64,000 nucleotides of DNA from JAKAXG01 sp035702985 (GTDB lineage: Bacteria; Actinomycetota; Acidimicrobiia; Acidimicrobiales; Palsa-688): NCBI GenBank assembly GCA_035702985.1, contig DASSZD010000003.1, positions 6,486-70,485 of the forward strand, in the 5' to 3' direction. The notes under the pieces were generated by a model. The model searched no databases, was not told the origin of the DNA, and saw nothing but the letters and a program-made list of their open reading frames with translations. A program made the translations under genes and the position numbers. How positions within the stretch are numbered: the first letter of the stretch is position 1; each line of letters opens with the position of its first letter. This document shows positions 7,475 through 16,227 of this stretch, piece after piece.

Positions 7475-8985
7475 TGCTGGAACTGCCTTTCCCCGGTGAA
7501 CACCATCACCAGACCGTGCTCGTCGGCGGCGGCGATGACCTCCTCGTCGCGCATCGAACCGCCCGGTTGGATGACCGCGGCCACCCCGGCCGCGGCGCAG
7601 GCGTCGAGCCCGTCCCGGAACGGGAAGAAGGCGTCGCTGGCCGCCGCCCCACCCTTGGCCCGCCCGGCGGCCCGGGCCGAGGCGATCTCCCCCGGCGTCA
7701 CCCGGTTCTGCTGGCCGCCGCCGATGCCGACGGCCATCCCGTTGGCGGCCAGGACGATGGCGTTGGACTTGACCCACGCGCACACCCGCCAGGCCAGCTC
7801 CATGTCCCGCCAGTTGTCCTCGCTGGGCTGGGCCCGGGTGACCACCCTCCAGTCCGGGCGGGTGGAGGCGAACACGTAGGGGTCCTGGACCAGCCAGCCG
7901 CCGCTGATCTGGCGCAGGTGCCAGCGGTCGGACCCGGGGGCGGGCGCCTCGAGGACCCGCATGTTCTTGCGCCTGGTGGCGAACAGCTCCAGGGCGGCCG
8001 GCTCGTAGGACGGGGCGATGAGCACGTCGGCCTTGGCGTTGCCCACCATCTCGGCGGCGACCGCCTCGCTGACCGGGGCGGTCAGGGCCACGATCCCGCC
8101 GAACGCCGACATCGGGTCGCACTCGAACGCCCGGTCGTAGGCGGTGAGCACGTCACCGGCCACGGCCGCCCCGCACGGGTTGGCGTGCTTGACGACCACG
8201 GCGGCCGCCGGGCCCAGGTCGGCCAGCTGGTGGGCCAGCCGCCATGCCGCGTCGGCGTCGTAGAGGTTGAGGTAGGACAGGGCCATCCCGCCGTGCTGGG
8301 TCACGTCGTCCCACCAGCTGCGCTCCCCGGCGACCCGGTAGCGGGCGCCCCGCTGGTGGGGGTTCTCGCCGTAGCGCAGGGGCTGGGCCTTCTCCAGGGA
8401 GACGTGGACGGTCTCCGGCAGCTCCGCCTCCCCGGCCGCCTGCTCGGCGAACCAGTTGGCGATGGCGGCGTCGTAGGCGGCGGTGTGGGCGAAGGCGGCG
8501 GCGGCCAGGCGCCGGCGCAGGTCGTCGCCCAGGGCGCCGTCGCGGCTCAGCTCCTCGATCACCGCCGGGTAGTCGGCCGGGTCGACCACGGAGCCGACAT
8601 GGGCCCAGTTCTTGGCCGCCGCCCGCACCATGGTCGGGCCGCCCACGTCGATCAGCTCTATGGAGGGGTTGGAGCGGAACGGGTACAGGTTGCACACCAC
8701 CAGCCCGATGGGCTCGATGGCCTGCGATTCCAGGTCGGCCCGGTGCTCGGCCTTGGCCAGATCGGCCAGGATCCCGCCGTGCAGGCGGGGATGGAGGGTC
8801 TTGACCCGGCCGCCGAGCATCTCGGGGGCGGCGGTGACGCTCTCGACGCTGGCGTGGGGGATGCCGGCCTTCTCCAGGGCGGCGGCGGTGCCGCCGCTGG
8901 CGATCAGCTCGTGGCCCAGCCCGACCAGGGCCCGGGCGAACTCCTCCAGGCCGGTCTTGTCGTATACGGAAAGCAGGACCCTCAT
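7471..8985 (-). CDS. purH: Bifunctional AICAR formyltransferase / IMP cyclohydrolase
   Basis: 504 residues. It catalyses the last two steps of IMP synthesis, using 10-formyl-THF. The N-terminal MGS-like cyclohydrolase domain starts LLSVYDKTGLEEFARAL and includes GGRVKTLHPRLHGG. The formyltransferase part contains RYGENPHQ, VVKHANPCGAA (the active-site Lys-His) and SNAIVLAANG. AGAAGGAG precedes the ATG. The start overlaps purN by 4 bases (ATGA) and the stop overlaps folD, so the three genes should be translated as one coupled unit. Confidence 0.95.
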   Translation of the reverse strand: MRVLLSVYDKTGLEEFARALVGLGHELIASGGTAAALEKAGIPHASVESVTAAPEMLGGRVKTLHPRLHGGILADLAKAEHRADLESQAIEPIGLVVCNLYPFRSNPSIELIDVGGPTMVRAAAKNWAHVGSVVDPADYPAVIEELSRDGALGDDLRRRLAAAAFAHTAAYDAAIANWFAEQAAGEAELPETVHVSLEKAQPLRYGENPHQRGARYRVAGERSWWDDVTQHGGMALSYLNLYDADAAWRLAHQLADLGPAAAVVVKHANPCGAAVAGDVLTAYDRAFECDPMSAFGGIVALTAPVSEAVAAEMVGNAKADVLIAPSYEPAALELFATRRKNMRVLEAPAPGSDRWHLRQISGGWLVQDPYVFASTRPDWRVVTRAQPSEDNWRDMELAWRVCAWVKSNAIVLAANGMAVGIGGGQQNRVTPGEIASARAAGRAKGGAAASDAFFPFRDGLDACAAAGVAAVIQPGGSMRDEEVIAAADEHGLVMVFTGERQFQH

Positions 8986-9593
8986 GGGGTGGCTCCTTCT
9001 TGGTCTTCTTCGGCTTCTGTCATGTCGACGGTCTCGAGGAAGCGGCGGATGGTCGCCGGGTACAGCCGGCGCTCCACCTCCTTGATCCGCTCGTGGAGGG
9101 TGGCCTCGTCGTCGCCGTCGTGCACCCGCACCGCCTCCTGGGCCAGGATGGGCCCGTCGTCGACCTCCTCGGTGGCGAGGTGCACGGTGGTCCCGGTCAC
9201 CTTCACCCCGGCGGCCAGGGCGTCGCGCACGGCGTGCCACCCCTTGAACGACGGCAGCAGCGCGGGGTGGGTGTTGAGGATCCGGTCCCGGTACACGGCG
9301 AAGATGGGGGCGGCCAGCACCGTCCCGAAGCCGGCCATGGCGATGACGTCGATGTGGTGGCGCTTGAGGGCGTCGACGACCCGGTGGGTGTAGGCGACCC
9401 GGTCGAAGTCGGGCCCGTAGCTCTCCCGCTCGACGATCTCCACCGTCACGCCCGCCGACCCGGCCAGCTCCGCGGCGCGGCACGGCCGGTCGAGGAGGAC
9501 GGCCGCCACCGGGATCCCGGCGTCCAGGATGGCGCCGAGCACGGTGCCGGTCCCCGACGCCAGGACGCCGAGCCGGGGGGGACCTTTGGTCAC
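8982..9593 (-). CDS. purN: Phosphoribosylglycinamide formyltransferase
   Basis: 203 residues. It transfers formyl from 10-formyl-THF to GAR in purine synthesis. NTHPALLPSFKG carries the catalytic Asn and His, and GTTVHLATEEVDDGPILAQ the remaining His and Asp. The N-terminal LGVLASGTGTVLGAIL is a slight variant of the usual ASGxGSNL loop, with Thr-Val in place of Ser-Asn. First gene of purN-purH-folD. TAGCGT (minus strand, 9605-9600) ends 6 bases before the GTG, so the transcript is probably leaderless. The promoter is packed into 36 bp shared with the divergent metF. Confidence 0.92.
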   Translation of the reverse strand: MTKGPPRLGVLASGTGTVLGAILDAGIPVAAVLLDRPCRAAELAGSAGVTVEIVERESYGPDFDRVAYTHRVVDALKRHHIDVIAMAGFGTVLAAPIFAVYRDRILNTHPALLPSFKGWHAVRDALAAGVKVTGTTVHLATEEVDDGPILAQEAVRVHDGDDEATLHERIKEVERRLYPATIRRFLETVDMTEAEEDQEGATP

Positions 9594-9629
9594 ATGTAGA
9601 CGCTAGTCGACGTCACCTATCCTCCAGTA

Positions 9630-10493
9630 ATGGCCCGCATCGGTGACCTCCTGGCTGCAGGGCGCACCTATTCGTTCGAGTTCTTCCCTCCCCGCGACGA
9701 CGCCGAGCACGCCGTGCTGGTGCAGGCGCTGCAGGACCTGCAGCCGCTGCGGCCCTCGTTCGTGTCGGTCACCTACCGGGGCGGCCGGTCGTCCCGGCAG
9801 CGCACCTACGACCTGGTGGTGGGCATGCTGCGCACCACCAGCCTCAACCCCATGGCCCACCTGATCTGCGTGGCCCACACCCGGCTGGAGCTGGCCGAGA
9901 TCCTGGTCGACCTGCGCAAGGCCGGGGTGGAGAACCTGATGGCCCTCGGTGGCGATCCGCCCACCGATCCCGGAGCGCTGGAGGGGGAGCTGCGTCACGC
10001 CGACGAGCTGGTCGGCCTGGCCCGGTCCATCGGCGGGTTCTCGATCGGGGTGGCGGCCCATCCGATCGGGCATCCCCGTTCGGCGGACCTGGAGTCGGAC
10101 CGGGACCGGCTGGCGGCCAAGCTCCGGCTGGCGGACTTCGCCGTCACCCAGTTCTTCTTCCGCTCCGACGAGTACTTCACGCTGGTCGACGATCTGGCGG
10201 CCAGGGGCGTGGACAAGCCGGTGGTGCCCGGGATCATGCCGGTCACCAGCCTGGCCGGGGTCGGGCGGATGGCCGCCATGGGCGCCGCCGTCCCGCCGGA
10301 GATGGTCGAGGTGCTGGAGCGGGCCGGTGACCCCGAGTCGGTGCGGCGGGCAGGTATCGACATGGCCACCGAGCTGTGCCAGCAGCTCCTGGACCGCGGG
10401 GCGCCGGGCCTGCACTTCTACACCCTCAACCGGTCCAAGGCCACCAGGCAGATCTACGCCAACCTGGGTCTGGAAGCGGCCGCCCGGCGCTAG
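9630..10493 (+). CDS. metF: 5,10-methylenetetrahydrofolate reductase
   Basis: 287 residues, the FAD-containing TIM barrel of bacterial MetF size. It reduces methylene-THF to methyl-THF for methionine synthesis. Seen in sequence: SFEFFPPRDDAE (catalytic Glu), VSVTYRGG, NLMALGGDPP, FAVTQFFFR and VVPGIMPVTS. The gene is divergent from purN-purH-folD and completes a local cluster that makes, interconverts and spends C1-folates. TATCCT (9618-9623) is 6 bases before the ATG, matching the leaderless pattern. Confidence 0.93.
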   Translation: MARIGDLLAAGRTYSFEFFPPRDDAEHAVLVQALQDLQPLRPSFVSVTYRGGRSSRQRTYDLVVGMLRTTSLNPMAHLICVAHTRLELAEILVDLRKAGVENLMALGGDPPTDPGALEGELRHADELVGLARSIGGFSIGVAAHPIGHPRSADLESDRDRLAAKLRLADFAVTQFFFRSDEYFTLVDDLAARGVDKPVVPGIMPVTSLAGVGRMAAMGAAVPPEMVEVLERAGDPESVRRAGIDMATELCQQLLDRGAPGLHFYTLNRSKATRQIYANLGLEAAARR

Positions 10494-10512
10494 GCGGCCG
10501 TGCCGGCGGGTG

Positions 10513-13362
10513 TCAGCCTGCCTCCACCTTCCGGCTGTGGACCCGCCCGGCGACCAGGGCGTCGGCCAGGTCGGCCCGGCTGCCGATGCCGAGCTTGAAG
10601 TACACCCGGGCCAGGTGGGTCTCGACCGTGCGCACCGACAGGCACAGCCGCTCGGCGATGGCGGAGCTGGACATGCCCCGCGCCGCCAGGGCGGCCACCT
10701 CGCCCTCCCGCCTGGTGAGCTCCGGAGGAACCATGGCCATGGACAGGGCCAGCGGGCGCCGGCCGGCGGGGGCGCCGAGCAGGAAGTGCGCCCGGCTGGC
10801 CGACGCCGTGGCCCGCCGGTGCTGGCCGGCCCGGCGGTGGGCCTGGCAGGCCTGGGCGGCGGTCTCGGCGGCGTAGAGGCGCAGCTCCAGGCCGGCGTAG
10901 GCCTCGGCCACCTCGTCCAGGCGGTCACCGGACAGCGGCCCGGCGGCCAGGGCCCGGGCGTGGACGGCCGCGGTGGTGACCAGCGGGTTGGGGATCTCGG
11001 ACTCCAGCTGGTGCAGCCGCCCGGCCGCCGAACCCGAGCCGAGCCGGACCGAGGAGTGCAGCGCCATCAGCTCGTAGGCGGCCTGCGACTGCTCCCTCGC
11101 CCGGCGGGCGGCCTCGTCGAGCCGCCGCAGGGCGGCGCCCACCGCTCCCTCGGCGGCGTCCAGCCGGGCCACGGCGATCTCCCAGCGGGGGACCAGGGAC
11201 CCGTCCATGGCGACCAACGGCCGGGCCGCCTCCAGGGCGGCCGCCGCCCGGACCGGGTCGCCGGTCTCGGCCAGGGCCTCGGCCAGGCCGATGAGGGAGC
11301 GTCCCCGGACACCTGGCCGGTCGGCTGCCTCCCCGGCGGTGGTCGCCTCGCGGAAGCGGCTGACGGCCACGTCCAGATGCCCCTTGAGCAGCGCCGCCCA
11401 GCCGAGATCGCCGGCGGCCCGGCACTGGAGCTGCCGGTTGTCGAGCTGGACGGCCAGCCGGTAGTCGCCGGCCGCCACCTCATCCATCTCGGCCACCCGG
11501 CCGGTGAGGGCCAGCGCCGCCATCCGGGCCAGCCCGGCCCAGTCCGCGGGTATCCACCCCCCGGTGGCGGCCCGCCCGCCGGCGGCGTCGGTGGACCAAC
11601 CGGCGCCGGTCCCGACCGACCCGCCGGTGCCGACCGACCCGCCGGTGCCGACCGACCCGCCGGTCCCGACCGACCCGCCGGTCCCGTCGGCGGCAGCCAC
11701 TTCGGTGGGTGACCCGCCGGTCCCGTCGGTGACCGGACCGTCGGCCAGCATCTGCAGGGCCTCGCCGCCCCGGCCGCACCACGCCAGGCCCAGGGCGCAC
11801 GACACCCGGGCCAGCAGCCGGGCCCGGGCCGACACCCCGTCCCGGGACAGGAGGGCCCGGCTCCGGGTCACCGCCCCGGCCGGCCGGCCGGCGAGGGCCG
11901 TCAGGCCGGCCCCGACCGCCTCCACCCAGGTCCGGGTGGACAGGTCGCCGATGCTCCCGGCCGCCCGGTCCAGCACCTCGTCGGCGAGGTCGAAGCGGCC
12001 CAGGCCCAGGGCCAGGATGACCGCCCGCAGCACCGCCGCCCTGGCGGTCTGGTCGTCGTCCACCCCCCGGTGGTCGCCCAGCGCGCCCAGCGCGACCAGG
12101 GCCTCCCGGTACCGGCCGAGCGCCCGGCGGGCGTCGGCCAGGGCCAGCGCCGCCTCGGCGCCCCCGCCGGCGTCCACCGCGGCCTCGGCCATCCGGGCCG
12201 ACCGGGGCCAGTCCTGGTGCTCGGCGGCCTGCACGCCGGCCCGCAGCAGGAGCTCCGCCGGCACCGGCTGGCCGGCGTCCAGCCGCCAGCTGACCACCCG
12301 CGGCAGCTCCCCGTCCGGGCGGCGCTCGTCGGAGTCGAACGCGTCGGCCAGGCGGGCCGCCAGCCGGCCGGCTCGCTGGACGGCCATGTCCTGGCGCAGC
12401 AGATCGGCCAGCAACGGGTGGCCCACCCGCACCCCCGGCTCCCGCCCGGACCGGTCCGCCGCCAGCAGCCCGGCCCTCTGCAGGCCGCGCAGGTGGGAGT
12501 CGGGGACCAGCCGCTGGGCCAGATGGAGCGGCAGCGGGCCGGCGAAGGCGAACACCTCCAGCGACGCCAGCTCGGCGGCGCCGACCCGGTCCAGGCGCTC
12601 GCGGACCAGTTCGGCCAGCCGGGTCCCGACCGTCAGCGGGCCGGTCAACCGCCACAGCCCGTTGCGTTCCACGATGGTCCCGGCCCGCCGCCCGGCCAGA
12701 ACCAGCTCCCGCAGGTAGAGCGGGTTCCCCCCGCTGGCCCGCCACAGGGCCTCGGCCAGCTCGCCGCCGAGCTGGCCGTCGCCGAGCAGCGACCGGCCGC
12801 AGGCGACGGCGTCGTCGCGCCCGAGGGGCTCCAGATCGATGCGCTCGACCAGCTCCTCCTTCCACAGCGACCGCAGGGCGGCCGGGCCGCCGGCGCCGGT
12901 GCGGGTGGTGAGCACGGCCCGGGCCTCCCGGGCGGCCACGAGCTGGTACACCAGGGTGGCGGAGTGGCGGTCGAGGAGGTGGGCGTCGTCCACGCCGACT
13001 ATCAGAGGCCGGCCGGCCGCCCGCTCCAGCACCGCCCGCCTGATGGTCTGCAGCAGGAAAAAGGGGTCGGGCTGCTCGCCGCCCGCCCCGCCTATCCCCC
13101 GCACGAACGGTGCGAATGCCCCGAAGGGGATGGACACATCAGAGCCTGAAGCAACCGTCCAGATGATCTCGGCGGCGCCGTCGGCCGCCGGCCCGGCCAC
13201 CAGGGCCCGGGCCACCGACGTCTTGCCCACCCCGGCCTCCCCGGCCAGGAGCACCCCGCCGGCATCCGCCTGCAGGGCGCGCCGGGCGGCCTGGAGATCG
13301 GCCGCCCTGCCGATCAGGTGCACCTGTTCAGCCCTACGTGCCCCCACGGCGGTCATTATCAC
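10513..13362 (-). CDS. Large LuxR-family (LAL) regulator with AAA ATPase domain
   Basis: About 949 residues. An N-terminal P-loop ATPase domain has Walker A GEAGVGKTSVARAL and Walker B-like LIVGVDDAHLLD. A long helical, TPR-like middle follows, and the C-terminus is a LuxR HTH (LTRREGEVAALAARGMSSSA...SVRTVETHL). LAL proteins are usually ATP-dependent activators. The GTG at 13362 is preferred because GGAGAG lies 9 bases before it; an ATG at 13356 is the alternative. It is divergent from icd across an 11-bp perfect inverted repeat, so it could control itself and/or icd. An in-frame 18-bp minisatellite encodes a Gly/Ser/Val linker. Confidence 0.85.
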   Translation of the reverse strand: MIMTAVGARRAEQVHLIGRAADLQAARRALQADAGGVLLAGEAGVGKTSVARALVAGPAADGAAEIIWTVASGSDVSIPFGAFAPFVRGIGGAGGEQPDPFFLLQTIRRAVLERAAGRPLIVGVDDAHLLDRHSATLVYQLVAAREARAVLTTRTGAGGPAALRSLWKEELVERIDLEPLGRDDAVACGRSLLGDGQLGGELAEALWRASGGNPLYLRELVLAGRRAGTIVERNGLWRLTGPLTVGTRLAELVRERLDRVGAAELASLEVFAFAGPLPLHLAQRLVPDSHLRGLQRAGLLAADRSGREPGVRVGHPLLADLLRQDMAVQRAGRLAARLADAFDSDERRPDGELPRVVSWRLDAGQPVPAELLLRAGVQAAEHQDWPRSARMAEAAVDAGGGAEAALALADARRALGRYREALVALGALGDHRGVDDDQTARAAVLRAVILALGLGRFDLADEVLDRAAGSIGDLSTRTWVEAVGAGLTALAGRPAGAVTRSRALLSRDGVSARARLLARVSCALGLAWCGRGGEALQMLADGPVTDGTGGSPTEVAAADGTGGSVGTGGSVGTGGSVGTGGSVGTGAGWSTDAAGGRAATGGWIPADWAGLARMAALALTGRVAEMDEVAAGDYRLAVQLDNRQLQCRAAGDLGWAALLKGHLDVAVSRFREATTAGEAADRPGVRGRSLIGLAEALAETGDPVRAAAALEAARPLVAMDGSLVPRWEIAVARLDAAEGAVGAALRRLDEAARRAREQSQAAYELMALHSSVRLGSGSAAGRLHQLESEIPNPLVTTAAVHARALAAGPLSGDRLDEVAEAYAGLELRLYAAETAAQACQAHRRAGQHRRATASASRAHFLLGAPAGRRPLALSMAMVPPELTRREGEVAALAARGMSSSAIAERLCLSVRTVETHLARVYFKLGIGSRADLADALVAGRVHSRKVEAG
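11609..11680 (-). repeat. 18-bp minisatellite, four copies, within the LAL gene
   Basis: Four tandem 18-bp units differ only at a G/C position and encode TGGSVG repeats in the middle of the LAL regulator. Such arrays vary in copy number, so the linker length may differ between strains. Confidence 0.8.
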
Positions 13363-13388
13363 GTTGGGTGTCTCTCCGTCACTAGTGG

Positions 13389-13418
13389 CATTGGTCCCGA
13401 TCCCGACCGGGACCAATG
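13389..13418. promoter_or_regulatory. Perfect 11-bp inverted repeat, putative operator
   Basis: CATTGGTCCCG, an 8-base spacer, then CGGGACCAATG. It sits between the divergent LAL regulator and icd, 31-60 bases before the icd start. The icd -10-like box TAGTGT (13436-13441) follows 17 bases after the repeat, so a bound protein would cover the -35 region. The likely ligand is the LAL protein or a global regulator. Confidence 0.6.
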
Positions 13419-13448
13419 GCTGGGCCCGTCGCCGGTAGTGTTTGTGAC

Positions 13449-14645
13449 ATGGCCGAGAAGATCACGATGAAGTCGGATGGGACCCTTGCCGTACCGGATG
13501 AGCCGATCATCCCGTTCATCGAGGGCGACGGAACCGGGGTCGACATCTGGCCGGCGGCCAAGCTGGTCCTCGACGCCGCCGCCAAGAAGCACGGCAAGAG
13601 CATCTCCTGGAAGGAGGTGCTGGCCGGCGAGAAGGCCTTCAACGAGACCGGCGACTGGCTGCCCCAGGAGACCATCGACATCTTCCGGGAGTACCTGATC
13701 GGCATCAAGGGGCCGCTCACCACTCCCGTCGGCGGCGGGTTCCGTTCGCTCAACGTGGCCCTGCGCCAGCTTCTCGACCTCTACGTCTGCCTGCGCCCGG
13801 TCCGCTGGTTCGCCGGGGTGCCCTCCCCGGTGAAGCGCCCCGACCTGGTGGACATGGTGATCTTCCGGGAGAACACCGAGGACATCTACGCCGGCCTGGA
13901 GGTGCAGGAGGGCACGGCCGAGGCCAAGCGGCTGATCGAGCTGCTCCACGACGAGTTCGGCTGGACCATCCGCCCCGACAGCGGCATCGGCATCAAGCCG
14001 GTATCGGTATCAGGCTCCAAGCGTCTCATCCGGGCGGCCATCAACTACGCGGTGGCCCGCAAGCGCAAGTCCGTGACCATGGTCCACAAGGGCAACATCC
14101 AGAAGTTCACCGAGGGCGGCTTCCGCACCTGGGGCTACGAGCTGGTCCGCGAGGAGTTCTCGGACGTGGCCGTCGGCTGGGACGACTGCGGCGGCCAGCC
14201 CGGGGACCGGATCCTGGTCAAGGACGCCATCGCCGACATCACCCTCCAGCAGGTTCTGACCCGCCCGGACGAGTTCGACGTGATCGCCACCACCAACCTC
14301 AACGGTGACTACCTGTCCGACGCCCTGGCCGCCCAGGTCGGCGGCATCGGGATCGCCCCCGGGGCCAACATCAACTACGTCACCGGCCACGGCATCTTCG
14401 AGGCCACCCACGGCACCGCCCCCAAGTACGCCGGCCTGGACAAGGTCAACCCCGGATCGGTGCTGCTCTCGGGGGTCATGATGTTCGAGCATCTGGGCTG
14501 GCAGGACGCCGCCGACGACATCGTGCGGGCCATGGAGGCCACCATCGCCGAGAAGATCGTCACCTACGACTTCGCCCGCCAGATGGAGGGCGCCACCGAG
14601 GTCAAGACCTCCGAGTTCGCCTCGGCCATCGTCGACCGGCTGTAG
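13449..14645 (+). CDS. icd: NADP-type isocitrate dehydrogenase
   Basis: 398 residues. It makes 2-oxoglutarate from isocitrate in the TCA cycle. Family signatures include EGDGTGVDIWPAA, KGPLTTPVGGGFRSLNVALRQ (substrate Ser loop), LRPVRWF, FRENTEDIYAGLE, KGNIQKFTEGGFR, the metal-binding region TTNLNGDYLSD and ATHGTAPKYAG. The start at 13449 fits TAGTGT ending 7 bases upstream; a longer upstream reading would run through the inverted repeat. The gene is convergent with mdh and shares a terminator with it. Confidence 0.95.
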   Translation: MAEKITMKSDGTLAVPDEPIIPFIEGDGTGVDIWPAAKLVLDAAAKKHGKSISWKEVLAGEKAFNETGDWLPQETIDIFREYLIGIKGPLTTPVGGGFRSLNVALRQLLDLYVCLRPVRWFAGVPSPVKRPDLVDMVIFRENTEDIYAGLEVQEGTAEAKRLIELLHDEFGWTIRPDSGIGIKPVSVSGSKRLIRAAINYAVARKRKSVTMVHKGNIQKFTEGGFRTWGYELVREEFSDVAVGWDDCGGQPGDRILVKDAIADITLQQVLTRPDEFDVIATTNLNGDYLSDALAAQVGGIGIAPGANINYVTGHGIFEATHGTAPKYAGLDKVNPGSVLLSGVMMFEHLGWQDAADDIVRAMEATIAEKIVTYDFARQMEGATEVKTSEFASAIVDRL

Positions 14646-14656
14646 CGCCCGGCGCG

Positions 14657-14695
14657 AAAAGGCCCCGGGTCGGTAGCGACCCGGGGCCCTTTTTC
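14657..14695. terminator. Bidirectional terminator between icd and mdh
   Basis: The stem GGCCCCGGGTCG pairs with CGACCCGGGGCC around a GTAG loop. It is flanked by AAAA on the left and TTTTT on the right (one extra C before the T-run), so it works as an intrinsic terminator on both strands. Confidence 0.9.
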
Positions 14696-14709
14696 CGTCT
14701 CCGGGGGGA

Positions 14710-15702
14710 TCAGCCGATGAGGCCGAGCTCCCTGACCGCGTCGCGCTCCTCACCCAGCTCGGCCACCGACTGGTCGATGCGGGTGCGGGAGAACTCGTCC
14801 AGGTCCAGGCCCTGCACGATCCGGTACCCGCCGCCGGAGGTGGTGACGGGGAACGAGGAGATGAGGCCCTCGGGGACGCCGTACGAACCGTCGGACGGTA
14901 CGGCCATCGACACCCAGTCGCCCTCGGCCGTCCCCTTGACCCAGTCGTGGACGTGGTCGATGGCGGCGCTGGCCGCCGACGCCGCGCTGGAGGCGCCCCG
15001 GGCCTCGATGATGGCCGCGCCCCGCTTCTGGACCGTGGGGATGAACTCCTTCTCCACCCAGGCGTCGTCGCCGATCACCTCGCCGGCCGGCTTGCCGGCG
15101 ATGCGGGCCCGGTACACGTCGGGGTACTGGGTGGCGGAATGGTTGCCCCAGATGGTCATGTTGGTGACCTCGCCGACCGGCCGGCCGGACCGGGCCGCGA
15201 GCTGGGCCTTGGCCCGGTTCTGGTCCAGGCGGGTCATGGCCGTGAAACGCTCCCGGGGGATGTTCGGGGCGTTGTGCATGGCGATGAGGGCGTTGGTGTT
15301 GGCCGGGTTGCCCACCACCAGCACCTTGATGTCGGGGGCGGCGTGGTCGGACAGGGCCCGCCCCTGCACCGTGAAGATGGCGCCGTTGGCCTCCAGCAGG
15401 TCCTTGCGCTCCATGCCCTTGCTGCGGGGCCGGGCCCCGACCAGGAGGGCGATGTTGGCGTCGGCGAAGGCCACGTTGGCGTCGTCGGAGGTGATCATGT
15501 CCTGGACCAGCGGGAAGGCGCAGTCCTCCAGTTCCATCACCACACCCTTGAGCGCCTCGAGGGCCGGGGTGATCTCGAGCAGCTGGAGGATCACCGGCTG
15601 GTCGGGGCCGAGCAGCTGCCCGCTGGCGATGCGGAACAGCAGGCTGTAGCCGATCTGGCCGGCCGCGCCGGTTACCGCGACCCTTACTGGTGTTGCAGAC
15701 AT
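14710..15702 (-). CDS. mdh: Malate dehydrogenase (cytosolic-type)
   Basis: 330 residues. It interconverts malate and oxaloacetate with NAD. The Rossmann start is VAVTGAAGQIGYSLLFRIASG. Substrate arginines lie in GARPRSKGMERKDLL, the catalytic Asp in TRLDQNRAKAQLA and the catalytic His in IWGNHSATQYPD. This is the group-2 (cytosolic and plant-like) MDH found in actinobacteria. GGAGG precedes the ATG by 11 bases, with an AT-rich CATATT patch further upstream as a possible -10. The gene is convergent with icd, pairing two TCA-cycle steps. Confidence 0.95.
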   Translation of the reverse strand: MSATPVRVAVTGAAGQIGYSLLFRIASGQLLGPDQPVILQLLEITPALEALKGVVMELEDCAFPLVQDMITSDDANVAFADANIALLVGARPRSKGMERKDLLEANGAIFTVQGRALSDHAAPDIKVLVVGNPANTNALIAMHNAPNIPRERFTAMTRLDQNRAKAQLAARSGRPVGEVTNMTIWGNHSATQYPDVYRARIAGKPAGEVIGDDAWVEKEFIPTVQKRGAAIIEARGASSAASAASAAIDHVHDWVKGTAEGDWVSMAVPSDGSYGVPEGLISSFPVTTSGGGYRIVQGLDLDEFSRTRIDQSVAELGEERDAVRELGLIG

Positions 15703-15869
15703 GCGATCTCAGCCTCCGTCGAAAATATGCCGTCCTGCGGCGGGAACGGCTCCCGACGATAGGCCCGGCCCAGCCGGGCCGGCCAGTCGGCCGCATCCGG
15801 CAAGAGACGGTGCTCCTGCCAGAAGCCTGCCGTGGCGGGCGGGGACGGGCTCCCGGCCGGCGCCGGGGG

Positions 15870-16088
15870 TCAGGCGCGGATGGTCGGCGGGGACACCACG
15901 CCCAGCCGGTGGAGGTAGCTGAGCTTGCGTTCCACGGCCTGACGCCAGGCGCAGAGGTCCTTGTCGAAATGGGCTCGATCCCCGTCCTCGAAGGCGTGCT
16001 CGAGCTCGTCGAACGCGGCGTCCTCGGCGTCCAACAGCGCCCGGTAGCGGGTGAGGAACTGGTCGTCGATCACTTCCGACAGCGTCAC
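15870..16088 (-). CDS. Small acidic conserved-looking protein, unknown
   Basis: 72 residues from a GTG with GGAGGT 8 bases upstream. The upstream in-frame extension is Pro/Arg-rich and unlikely to be coding. The product is helical and acidic in the middle (LLDAEDAAFDELEHAFEDGDRAHFDKDL) with a C-terminal WRQAVERKLSYLHRLGVV. I recognise no domain. Its amphipathic helices suggest a small adaptor or dimer. Confidence 0.6.
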   Translation of the reverse strand: MTLSEVIDDQFLTRYRALLDAEDAAFDELEHAFEDGDRAHFDKDLCAWRQAVERKLSYLHRLGVVSPPTIRA

Positions 16089-16227
16089 GGGCCCTACCTC
16101 CACGATTGGGTTGTGCCCCGCCAAGTTAGCCCGCCTTCCGGCCGGCCGGAAAGGGCCGGGGGGCCTTTGCCGAAAGCCCCTGCTCAGGGTGGCGGGGACT
16201 TCCCGGCCCCGCCGCTGAGGGGCGGGG

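Noticed and set aside
7474..9393. 639-codon open frame opposite purH/purN
   Set aside because: The translation is Gly/Val/Asp-rich low complexity and lies wholly antisense to well-defined purine genes.
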